Shown here: positions 1-5,457 of the stretch, in pieces | Position numbering within the stretch: the first letter of the stretch is position 1 | Layout of the letters: every line of letters begins with the position of its first letter | Source: C7867-001 sp035533615 | Lineage (GTDB): Bacteria; Patescibacteriota; Minisyncoccia; Phycocordibacterales; Phycocordibacteraceae | Assembly: GCA_035533615.1 (NCBI GenBank) | Contig: DATLTM010000006.1 | Coordinates: forward strand, 1 to 10,094 | Reading direction: 5' to 3' | DNA length: 10,094 nt | The notes under the pieces: model-generated | Database searches by the model: none | The model's input: the letters and a program-made list of their open reading frames with translations, nothing else | Told to the model about the DNA's origin: nothing | Position numbers and translations under genes: made by a program

Positions 1-898
1 CCTTCATCATGCCGAAGATGACTTTGGCATTTTTATCCACTGATTCGTTGATTACTTTTGCCGCTTCCTGAACCTCCATGATGCCGAGATCATCGGAGCC
101 CGCAACGACGAAGAGGATACCCTTTGCACCGCTAATGGAAACATCGAGGAGTGGGGAATTGACCGCTTGGTGAGCTGCTTGCTTTGCACGGTCATCTCCC
201 TCGGCCGTGCCGATACCCATAAGCGCGGGACCTGCGCTTTCCATAATCGCCTTAATGTCGTTAAAGTCGGTATTGATATCACCCGGGGTCGTGATGATGT
301 CGGAGACACCCTCAACGGCTTGGCGAAGAATTTCATCGCACAGAGCGAAAGCATCTTTTGCCGACGTGTTTTTGTCGACGATGGAGAGCAGCTTATCGTT
401 TGAGATGACTATGAAGGCATCGACTTCTTTCTTGAGCTCGGCGAGGCCGCGCTCGGCGATTTCTTTACGTTGTGCCCCTTCAAATGAGAATGGCTTGGTC
501 ACGACTGCGATGACGAGTGCACCGATCTCCTTTGCTATCTTCGCAACGATTGCGGACGCGCCGGTGCCAGTACCACCACCCATGCCGCAGGTGATAAAGA
601 CCATATCGCTTCCCGTGAGCGCTTCTTGAATCTCTTGCCGCGTCTCTTCTGCCGCGCGCTTGCCAAGCTCCGGATTCATACCGGTACCGAGCCCACGCGT
701 GAGATTCTTGCCGATGTGAATCTTGCGTTTCGCAAGGCTGCGGTGGAGATCCTGTGCATCGGAGTTGACGGCGATGAATTCGACGCCGCGCACTTTCGAC
801 GCGATCATGTGGTTAATCGCGTTTTTACCTGAGCCGCCGACACCGACCACGCGGATCCGTGCGAACGTCTCGACTTCTGGCTCAACGCGTTTTGACAT
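1..898 (-). CDS. ftsZ: Cell division GTPase FtsZ (3' end cut by window)
   Basis: FtsZ is the tubulin-like GTPase that polymerises into the cytoplasmic Z ring and recruits the division machinery. The frame is open from an ATG at 898 to the window edge, giving 299 residues; the end of the globular C-terminal domain, the linker and the FtsA-binding tail lie outside. Visible motifs are the N-terminal nucleotide loop GVGGSGKNA (about 19-27), the tubulin signature GGGTGTG (107-113) preceded by CGM, and the T7 catalytic loop NTDFND (209-214), which completes the GTPase site of the neighbouring subunit. The lysine at 25 in the first loop, where Gly, Ser or Cys is usual, is slightly odd. The gene follows ftsA by 86 nt, the classical ftsA-ftsZ order. 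No Shine-Dalgarno sequence precedes the ATG. The identification is very secure; the start is supported by MSKRVEPEVETF leading directly into the Rossmann strand. Confidence 0.97.
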   Translation of the reverse strand, partial: MSKRVEPEVETFARIRVVGVGGSGKNAINHMIASKVRGVEFIAVNSDAQDLHRSLAKRKIHIGKNLTRGLGTGMNPELGKRAAEETRQEIQEALTGSDMVFITCGMGGGTGTGASAIVAKIAKEIGALVIAVVTKPFSFEGAQRKEIAERGLAELKKEVDAFIVISNDKLLSIVDKNTSAKDAFALCDEILRQAVEGVSDIITTPGDINTDFNDIKAIMESAGPALMGIGTAEGDDRAKQAAHQAVNSPLLDVSISGAKGILFVVAGSDDLGIMEVQEAAKVINESVDKNAKVIFGMMK

Positions 899-926
899 AG
901 GTAAGGCTTATGGATTAATCCCCGTC

Positions 927-954
927 ATACTAACAGAAGCGGGAGATATGCAAA
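927..954 (-). promoter_or_regulatory. Possible ftsZ promoter in the ftsA-ftsZ gap
   Basis: On the minus strand, TTTGCA (949-954) is followed after 16 nt by TAGTAT (927-932), preceded by TG one base upstream (TGTTAGTAT), as in an extended -10. Transcription would start near 920, giving a leader of roughly 20 nt. A 10-nt palindrome GGATTAATCC (912-921) covers the predicted start point and could be an operator. Matches to the sigma-70 consensus are only moderate and the gap is AT-rich, so this is tentative. Confidence 0.3.
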
Positions 955-984
955 TATTGACAATTTATAGATACGACTCACCAT

Positions 985-2142
985 TCACGGCAAGAATTGC
1001 CGAAAAAATTTTCCAAGAGAAGCATGCAAGCTTTTCTTCGGTATGGCCGTGTCGCCAGTGAGCCCCCAGAGCGCGAGGCCGTATGCGACTGCCCAGGTCG
1101 CGTCTCTGATCTTAGTATCGGCGGATATATGAAGCTCCGCCAGCCGAGCGGGCAGTTTGAGCGTACCTCGCGCAATATCGCTGATGGAGCCGACACCGGC
1201 ACCGCCACCCGAGATGATGATGCCTGCGGGAAGCGGACCGCGGCGTCCGAGCGACTTCAGGTGCTTGTCAACGAGAGTGAACATCGCAGCAAGGCGGCCT
1301 ACGATTAGGTCATCAACTTTCCTGCGAGGGTACATCTGTCCCGAAAGCTTGCCAACCTTCACTCGCTCGGCTTCCTCAAGCGAAATGCGAAGGCCCAAAG
1401 CGATATCGTCCGTGATATGGCTTGAGCCCATCGGAAACACTTTCACCGATATGGGGATGCCTTCATCGTAGACAACGATAGAGGCTGTTTCCGCGCCGAT
1501 GTTCGCGAGGACGCAGCCTTTCATTTTCTGATCACCATCAAGCAGAACGTATGAGCCCGCAAGTGGGGAGGCCATCTGGTCGATAATCTCTATGTCGGCA
1601 TCCTCGACGGCAGCAGCGAGCGCTTCTTCGTGTTGAGCTAGGCAGGTGACGAAGAGATAATCAACCTCGAGCCGAACGCCCTTCATGCCGACAGGATCGC
1701 CAAGCACCTTGGCGCCATCGATGCGATATTCGACTGGGATACTGTGAAGCACATGCCGATTGAGAAATCCGGGCGCCGCCGCCTCGCGCGTCGCTTTTTC
1801 CGCTTTCTCGAGGTCGAGTGCCGTTATTTCTTGGTCAGCACGCGAGATGATGGCGAAGCCGGTCGCGCGCGCTTCGTCGAGCGAAATACCACCGACGGCG
1901 AGGAAACCGGCGCGTATCGGTACGCGCGCAACCAATTCTGCTTGCCGTTTCGCCTCAAGGATGCTCGCGGCTACTTCTTCCTTATTAACGATGTAGCCGT
2001 GGCGCATCCCTTTCGACTCGGCAAGGCCAGTACCGAGGATGCGTCGCTGCCGCCCACCGTTTCTATCGGAGAGTTCTTCGACGACGACCATTTTTACTTG
2101 GTACGTGCCGATGTCGATGCCGGTTGCGATGCGTCGTGACAT
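985..2142 (-). CDS. ftsA: Cell division protein FtsA (actin-fold Z-ring membrane tether)
   Basis: FtsA is the actin/HSP70-fold protein that anchors FtsZ filaments to the inner face of the membrane and recruits later division proteins. The ATG at 2142 gives 385 residues starting MSRRIATGIDIGTYQVK, which places the phosphate-1 loop at 8-17 as expected. An ATG 72 nt upstream would add 24 residues unrelated to the family. The adenosine motif IIISGGGAG is near 308-316, and the protein ends in a short amphipathic stretch SLHASLGKFFRQFLP, the expected membrane-targeting helix. The phosphate-2 loop reads NIGAETA (214-220), where FtsA normally has D-I-G-G-G-T, so the metal-linked Asp is Asn. The start overlaps the end of ybeY by 80 nt in another frame, and no Shine-Dalgarno is visible, so translation may be coupled. 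It lies upstream of ftsZ in the same direction. Confidence 0.94.
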   Translation of the reverse strand: MSRRIATGIDIGTYQVKMVVVEELSDRNGGRQRRILGTGLAESKGMRHGYIVNKEEVAASILEAKRQAELVARVPIRAGFLAVGGISLDEARATGFAIISRADQEITALDLEKAEKATREAAAPGFLNRHVLHSIPVEYRIDGAKVLGDPVGMKGVRLEVDYLFVTCLAQHEEALAAAVEDADIEIIDQMASPLAGSYVLLDGDQKMKGCVLANIGAETASIVVYDEGIPISVKVFPMGSSHITDDIALGLRISLEEAERVKVGKLSGQMYPRRKVDDLIVGRLAAMFTLVDKHLKSLGRRGPLPAGIIISGGGAGVGSISDIARGTLKLPARLAELHISADTKIRDATWAVAYGLALWGLTGDTAIPKKSLHASLGKFFRQFLP

Positions 2143-2542
2143 TGGGTAAAAGGCGCCCGGCGCTCTTGGCAAATTTCGCCAAGAGCATTCGTTCGCATTT
2201 CTCCATCCTACCACTATGTGTCCATCCTTTTATGTGCAGCGCACCGTGGATAAAGAGATATAGGATGAACGTCCGTTCATCCATATTGTGCGTCGACGCT
2301 TGCTTCGTTGCAGTAGCAAGACAGATAATTATCTCACCATTTTTTTTGCCAACGGCGTACGAGAGCACATTCGGCGTATAGGATTTTCTGCGCAATCGAA
2401 CGTTCAGCGCACGAGCTTTCGCAGGACCGACAAAGGCGAGTGAGATGTCCCAACCAGGAAGAATTTCCTTTGCAATCGCAGAAAATACAGCACGCGGCGC
2501 CGTCCGGCGCCGCGTGAAATTCCGTATTGAAACGCCGGCCAT
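2063..2542 (-). CDS. ybeY: Endoribonuclease YbeY (rRNA maturation / ribosome quality control)
   Basis: YbeY is a small zinc-dependent protein needed for 16S rRNA 3'-end processing and 70S quality control. The 159-residue product has the family blocks LNVRLRRKSYTPNVLSYA (46-63), GEIIICLA (69-76) and the metal motif HGALHIKGWTH (99-109), with the three histidines at 99, 103 and 109. The usual GYDH reads GWTH, so the Asp before the third His is replaced while all zinc ligands remain. The start lies 2 nt after the rpsU stop, suggesting translational coupling. The last 26 residues (134-159) are encoded inside the start of ftsA in another frame and are rich in Arg and His, with no family counterpart that I know; the conserved fold probably ends near residue 125. 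A GC-rich hairpin lies at codons 9-18. Function is well supported; whether the tail is made is open. Confidence 0.9.
   Translation of the reverse strand: MAGVSIRNFTRRRTAPRAVFSAIAKEILPGWDISLAFVGPAKARALNVRLRRKSYTPNVLSYAVGKKNGEIIICLATATKQASTHNMDERTFILYLFIHGALHIKGWTHSGRMEKCERMLLAKFAKSAGRLLPNVTTHRNRHRHRHVPSKNGRRRRTLR
2162..2186 (-). repeat. 9-bp hairpin just upstream of ftsA, inside the ybeY 3' end
   Basis: A perfect 9-bp inverted repeat, GCTCTTGGC (2162-2170) and GCCAAGAGC (2178-2186), encloses a 7-nt loop. It is followed toward ftsA by a second, tighter GC-rich near-palindrome (2153-2163) and then TTTTA on the minus-strand transcript. The pair ends about 10 nt before the ftsA ATG. It could act as a partial terminator, an mRNA stability element or a block on ftsA ribosome loading; the sequence does not decide which. 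Confidence 0.5.
2491..2516 (-). repeat. 12-bp GC-rich inverted repeat within the first codons of ybeY
   Basis: Two perfect 12-nt arms (2491-2502 and 2505-2516) surround only 2 nt, so the RNA would fold into about an 11-bp almost pure GC stem with a GGAC tetraloop. It covers ybeY codons 9-18 (Arg-rich segment TRRRTAPRA), about 26-50 nt downstream of the ybeY ATG. Structure of this strength so close to a start normally slows initiation, and it lies right behind the rpsU stop codon, so it may lower ybeY output relative to bS21. Confidence 0.6.
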
Positions 2543-2544
2543 CG

Positions 2545-2811
2545 CTAACGCTTGCCGCCCTTGCGCGTTTTCTTCGCTGCGGGGTCTATTTTCCCGAGCT
2601 TAACGAGCTCGTTATAGGTCTCGCGGCGCATCTTCGAAATGAGCGCGCGCTTATGGCCGATGTTCTTTGATTTCGCACGCTTAAAGTAACGGCGATCGCG
2701 CATCTCGCGCACGAGACCGAGTGTTTGAGCACGACGAGTGAAGCGGCGAATAAGCGCGGTGGAACTCTCGTTCTTCCCGCGGCGTACCTCAACTCGTGTG
2801 CCAGCTTCCAT
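2545..2811 (-). CDS. rpsU: Small ribosomal subunit protein bS21
   Basis: bS21 sits near the anti-Shine-Dalgarno end of 16S rRNA on the 30S platform. The 88-residue product carries the family core VEVRRGKNESSTALIRRFTRRAQ (about 8-30) and the second basic helix REMRDRRYFKRAKSKNIGHKR (about 35-55). It then continues with a basic C-terminal extension ending KKTRKGGKR, which makes it longer than the roughly 57-70 residues of well-known bS21 proteins. The ATG at 2811 gives MEAGTRVEVRRGKNES. It follows the HisRS-like gene by 42 nt and precedes ybeY by 2 nt. A possible promoter lies directly upstream with its -10 only 9 nt from the ATG, so the mRNA from it would be nearly leaderless. Identification is secure from the conserved basic core. 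Confidence 0.95.
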   Translation of the reverse strand: MEAGTRVEVRRGKNESSTALIRRFTRRAQTLGLVREMRDRRYFKRAKSKNIGHKRALISKMRRETYNELVKLGKIDPAAKKTRKGGKR

Positions 2812-2820
2812 ATCCCGATT

Positions 2821-2850
2821 ACTCTAGCACATCAGAACCGCGACTGTCCA
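2821..2850 (-). promoter_or_regulatory. Possible rpsU promoter (near-leaderless)
   Basis: On the minus strand, TGGACA (2845-2850) is separated by 18 nt from TAGAGT (2821-2826), which has the extended -10 dinucleotide TG one base upstream (TGCTAGAGT). Only 9 nt lie between the -10 and the rpsU ATG, so transcription would begin within a few nucleotides of the start codon. It fills most of the 42-nt gap after the HisRS-like gene and could allow bS21, YbeY and FtsA to be made independently of lepB. Confidence 0.4.
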
Positions 2851-2853
2851 GAT

Positions 2854-3999
2854 TTACGCGATTGCTTTGAGGCGCTCAATGAGACCCGTGAGGGGGAGAA
2901 TAGTCTCTATTTGCGTTTGTCGGTTGCGCAGAATGGCGGAGCCCTCAAGTGCTTCCTTGCGGCCCATAATGAGGAGATAAGGACTATTGCGCCTCTCAGC
3001 GAGATGGAGCTGCTCGGTAAGCGATTCAACGCCGATATCCTGTGCAAGTGATACGTGCGCCTTGCGGAAGTCCTCGGCGAGACGAATGGAGAGATGCTTT
3101 GCTTCGTCGCCGATATGAACGAACGAGAAGCGCAGCCGCGTGGACCGCGTCCTTGCAACAATCTTTCCCTCGCTCGCTATCTGAAGAACGGCACCCATAG
3201 CGCTTACGGAAGCGCCCGGAAAAAAGTGGCGAGTGAAATCATTGTAGCGAGAACCCCATGCGATGCGATTCCCGCCGATAGTCAATTCGAAACAGGTGTC
3301 GCTCCATGTTGAGCCGCGACTGATGAGATTCTTCGCGAGCTCGTAGGGCGTCTCGGTTATCTCGAGATACTCGAGAAGATCTTCGAAGCGTTTTCGACTC
3401 GCGTCCGAAAGATGTTCTGTCGGTGCGGGGAGATCGTCCGCATATTCGTGCTCTATCGCGAGCTCAGCAGCTTCGAATGTGTCGCGTTTCGCGCAGGCGA
3501 TGCATTCTTCCGGGAGCGTCGCAGAGCGTTTCTTAAAGAAATTTCCAAGTTCACGTGCGTAGCGCGCACGTGTCTCCTTATCGCCCATGGAATTGATGCG
3601 GACGACGGGTTCATCATGGAAGAGGTCGCGGGCAAGCGCGATGGCCGCACGGATAACGACGGCATCGGAGAGCGCACGGTCCGTGCCGAGCGCGTGGAAT
3701 TGAATAGTCGCTTTCTTCGGTGCAGGACGACCTGGCGTAATGTTGGTATGCCATACGAAAAGCGGCTGCCGCGGAGAGGGTGCACAGTCAACGTTTTGCA
3801 GTTGTTTTAAAAAACTCGCGATAATCTCGGCGATCGGATCAAGCGCAAGGCCGGTGAGCGTCTCAGGATATCCGGCATACTTTCGAATGCGTCCGCGTGT
3901 TTTGGTAGTGAGGGACGAAAGTGGCGTGAATCCGTAGTACTGACCGATGACGCTTGCCTTGTGCAACAATTCTTCCGCCGGAATAGTATCGCGCATCAT
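2854..3999 (-). CDS. HisRS-like protein, class II aaRS fold with eroded catalytic motifs
   Basis: The 381-residue product resembles histidyl-tRNA synthetase over its length. RDTIPAEELLHKASVIGQYYGF (3-24) matches the motif 1 region, QFHALGTDRALSDAVVI (100-116) the region after motif 2, and residues about 289-381 an HGTP anticodon-binding domain (VHIGDEAKH, AQDIGVESLTEQL, PYLLIMGRKE). The catalytic signatures are poor. The motif 2 arginine segment (family FRxERPQ) reads WHTNITPGRP (83-92), the histidine-A motif (RGLDYYT) reads RGSTWSDT (228-235), and GGGRYD reads WGSRYND (248-254). It is shorter than usual HisRS (about 420). It is therefore probably a HisRS paralogue without normal aminoacylation activity, possibly regulatory like HisZ, although a very divergent active enzyme cannot be excluded. 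The ATG at 3999 overlaps the lepB stop as ATGA, so the two are translationally coupled; an upstream ATG at 4119 would extend into lepB without family similarity. Confidence 0.8.
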   Translation of the reverse strand: MMRDTIPAEELLHKASVIGQYYGFTPLSSLTTKTRGRIRKYAGYPETLTGLALDPIAEIIASFLKQLQNVDCAPSPRQPLFVWHTNITPGRPAPKKATIQFHALGTDRALSDAVVIRAAIALARDLFHDEPVVRINSMGDKETRARYARELGNFFKKRSATLPEECIACAKRDTFEAAELAIEHEYADDLPAPTEHLSDASRKRFEDLLEYLEITETPYELAKNLISRGSTWSDTCFELTIGGNRIAWGSRYNDFTRHFFPGASVSAMGAVLQIASEGKIVARTRSTRLRFSFVHIGDEAKHLSIRLAEDFRKAHVSLAQDIGVESLTEQLHLAERRNSPYLLIMGRKEALEGSAILRNRQTQIETILPLTGLIERLKAIA

Positions 4000-4568
4000 G
4001 GAGTGGTGGTCGCAGTTACCTGATACGATGCGGAACCAGGGAAGAAGCCGCTCTCGCCAATCGGCAGGAGCCGAAGGTCGACACGGCCAACGATATCGTA
4101 CCTCGGCAGCGGTCCCCATACGCGGCTGTCGGAACTGTTCGGGCGGTTATCACCCATGACAAAATATTCTCCCGTGTTAAGCGTGACGCTCTTTGTATAC
4201 GTTGCATCTTCGTTCACGACGTATGGTTCGGAAAGCGTAATCTTCTCTCCGGTGACGGTTGTAATGGTGACGACGCCGTGGTCGATGGAAACTGTTTCTC
4301 CCGGAAGACCGATGATGCGCTTGATGTAGAAGATGGAAGGGTCGCCAGGATAGCGGAAGACAATGACGTCGCCGCGTGCGGGAGCCGTAAAGTCATAGAC
4401 AAGCTCATCGACGATGAGGTAATCCAGATTTTCGAAGGTAGGATGCATCGATTCGCCGTCGACGATAAACGGTGAGATGACGAAAATACGAATGGGAATG
4501 ACAACGACAACAATGAGGAATACAAGCGTGAAAAGATCCTTCAGCAGACCCTTTCCAGTGTCGGACAT
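3996..4568 (-). CDS. lepB: Signal peptidase I
   Basis: Signal peptidase I is the membrane serine protease that removes signal peptides from exported proteins on the outer face of the membrane. The 190-residue product starts MSDTGKGLLKDLF and has one N-terminal transmembrane segment (about 12-32, LFTLVFLIVVVVIPIRIFVI). The catalytic serine lies in GESMHPTF (Ser40) and the general-base lysine in FYIKRIIGLPGE (Lys83). Box E, GDNRPNSSDSR, lies at 139-149, followed by WGPL. Size and single anchor fit the short Gram-positive-like type. I chose the ATG at 4568 because it places a normal N-terminus before the membrane segment and sits 6 nt downstream of a good -10 box; an in-frame ATG at 4646 would add 26 residues of unlikely sequence. 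The stop overlaps the next gene's ATG. It is the first gene of the leftward run. Confidence 0.95.
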   Translation of the reverse strand: MSDTGKGLLKDLFTLVFLIVVVVIPIRIFVISPFIVDGESMHPTFENLDYLIVDELVYDFTAPARGDVIVFRYPGDPSIFYIKRIIGLPGETVSIDHGVVTITTVTGEKITLSEPYVVNEDATYTKSVTLNTGEYFVMGDNRPNSSDSRVWGPLPRYDIVGRVDLRLLPIGESGFFPGSASYQVTATTTP

Positions 4569-4574
4569 GGGGGC

Positions 4575-4602
4575 ATTGTACTTGTTCGTTTGTACAACGC
4601 AA
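4575..4602 (-). promoter_or_regulatory. Probable lepB promoter (predicted leaderless)
   Basis: On the minus strand TACAAT (4575-4580) matches five of six -10 positions, with a weak -35 TTGCGT (4597-4602) at 16 nt. Only GCCCCC separates the -10 from the lepB ATG, so transcription should begin at or next to the start codon. It would drive the whole leftward run to ftsZ. Confidence 0.5.
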
Positions 4603-4749
4603 GTCATTTCAATTTTTGAGCACACATCGATTATCTGGCGGCGCATCGCTCTCGCACTCGCCGACGTAAATTACAGTCTAGCTGTCTCACGGTGTCGTAA
4701 TTGCCGCGCCGCGCCGGCTCTGAGAGTCCAAAAAATTAAAATGACTTGC
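4599..4749. repeat. Inverted repeat flanking the lepB/pth divergent promoter region
   Basis: GCAAGTCATTTCAATTTTT (4599-4617) recurs inverted as AAAAATTAAAATGACTTGC (4731-4749), identical at 18 of 19 positions. With one unpaired base the match extends through ACAA/TTGT on the outer side. Each copy lies upstream of a gene in the same relative orientation: lepB on the minus strand and pth on the plus strand. The 113 nt between the arms are GC-richer and hold no gene or tRNA that I can recognise. No flanking target-site duplication is visible, so a shared regulatory block seems more likely than a miniature transposable element. Confidence 0.75.
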
Positions 4750-4752
4750 TTG

Positions 4753-4761
4753 TGATACGAT
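4753..4761 (+). promoter_or_regulatory. Probable extended -10 promoter of pth (predicted leaderless)
   Basis: TGATACGAT (4753-4761) has the TGN extension followed by TACGAT, four of six matches to the -10 consensus. No good -35 is present, which an extended -10 can tolerate. Six nucleotides (AGGTGC) separate it from the pth ATG, the same spacing as at lepB, so the transcript would be leaderless or nearly so. The AGG is too close to the ATG to work as a Shine-Dalgarno. Confidence 0.4.
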
Positions 4762-4767
4762 AGGTGC

Positions 4768-5364
4768 ATGGCACTCATTATTGTCGGGCTCGGGAATCCG
4801 GGGAAAGAATACGAAAAGACACGGCACAACGCGGGCAGGAATGCGGTTGAGCTTATCACGAAGAATGACGGCTTCGATGAGTTTGTTTTTAATAAGACTT
4901 CCAATGCGCTCGTGAGCAAGGGCGCGATTGGAGGAGAAAACGTGATGCTCGTATTGCCGGAAACGATGATGAATCTCTCGGGGAAGGCGGTAGCAATGTT
5001 CGTGAAGAGCCAAAAGGCGGCAAAAAATCTTTTAGTTGTCCATGACGATCTCGATTTACCGCTCGGGACCATCAAAATGGTATTCGGACGCGGCTCGGGA
5101 GGCCACAAGGGGGTAGAAAGTGTCATGCGCGCTATTAAGACAAAAGATTTTGCGCGCATCCGCATCGGCATTTCAGCAGCAGGAAAGAAAAATCAGGCGA
5201 AAAAAGTCGTTGGTGAGGGGAAAGTCATCAAGCTGGTGATAGGGAAATGGAAACCATCTGAAGCGGCAACAGTAAAAAAAGTTCTGAAGAAAGCCGCCGA
5301 AGCCATCAACCTCTTCGCCGCCGAAGGCATCGAATCCGCGACGATGTTCGCCAACACACGATAA
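4768..5364 (+). CDS. pth: Peptidyl-tRNA hydrolase
   Basis: Pth cleaves the ester bond of peptidyl-tRNAs that fall off the ribosome, recycling tRNA in the cytoplasm. The 198-residue product has IIVGLGNPGKEYEKTRHNAG (4-23), with Asn10 and the catalytic His20 at the same positions as in E. coli. It also has the PETMMNLSGKAV block (64-75, Asn69), HDDLDLPLG (92-100, catalytic-network Asp93) and GRGSGGHKGVES (107-118). In the last block the E. coli Asn114 is replaced by Lys. A lysine-rich segment (GKKNQAKK) near 140 precedes the C-terminal helices. Length is typical. The ATG at 4768 begins directly at the first strand. The gene diverges from lepB, converges with rpsA, and ends 38 nt before a strong terminator hairpin. 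It appears to be transcribed alone. Confidence 0.96.
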   Translation: MALIIVGLGNPGKEYEKTRHNAGRNAVELITKNDGFDEFVFNKTSNALVSKGAIGGENVMLVLPETMMNLSGKAVAMFVKSQKAAKNLLVVHDDLDLPLGTIKMVFGRGSGGHKGVESVMRAIKTKDFARIRIGISAAGKKNQAKKVVGEGKVIKLVIGKWKPSEAATVKKVLKKAAEAINLFAAEGIESATMFANTR

Positions 5365-5401
5365 AAAGAAACCGCTGGCGAGCCTTGGAGGTGAAATAGG
5401 A

Positions 5402-5431
5402 AGAAACACTCCCATATATGGGAGTGTTTCT
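5402..5431. terminator. Bidirectional intrinsic terminator between pth and rpsA
   Basis: A perfect 30-nt palindrome with 15-nt arms (arm AGAAACACTCCCATA) lies between the convergent pth and rpsA genes. The stem core ACTCCC/GGGAGT is GC-rich and its outer part runs into TTTCT on both strands, so each direction has a stem followed by a U-rich stretch. Its place between two converging stop codons fits a shared terminator. Confidence 0.85.
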
Positions 5432-5457
5432 GTTCTGCTGCCTCTTGCTCTTGTTTA

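Noticed and set aside
952..978. Plus-strand TTGACA followed by AT-rich sequence before the ftsA stop
   Set aside because: No plausible plus-strand gene lies downstream; all plus-strand frames there are shadows of ftsA.
3552..3572. 8-bp hairpin CACGTGCG/CGCACGTG inside the HisRS-like gene
   Set aside because: It is internal to a coding region, has no U-tract and no nearby start or stop; it probably reflects GC-rich codons.
3994..4119. Upstream ATG extending the HisRS-like protein by 40 residues
   Set aside because: The extension overlaps lepB, is Trp/Arg/Pro-rich like a shadow frame, and the ATGA overlap start fits the motif 1 position.
4569..4646. Upstream in-frame ATG extending LepB by 26 residues
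   Set aside because: The added sequence is not signal-peptidase-like and would span the predicted promoter -10; the ATG at 4568 fits family length.
4618..4730. Possible tRNA or small RNA between the inverted-repeat arms
   Set aside because: No acceptor stem, anticodon arm or T-loop consensus can be assembled; only short 4-6 bp pairings such as AATTAC/GTAATT are present.
4599..4749. MITE or insertion-sequence remnant
   Set aside because: Terminal repeats are present but no target duplication or transposase trace is seen, and the arms sit at two promoters; kept only as an alternative explanation.
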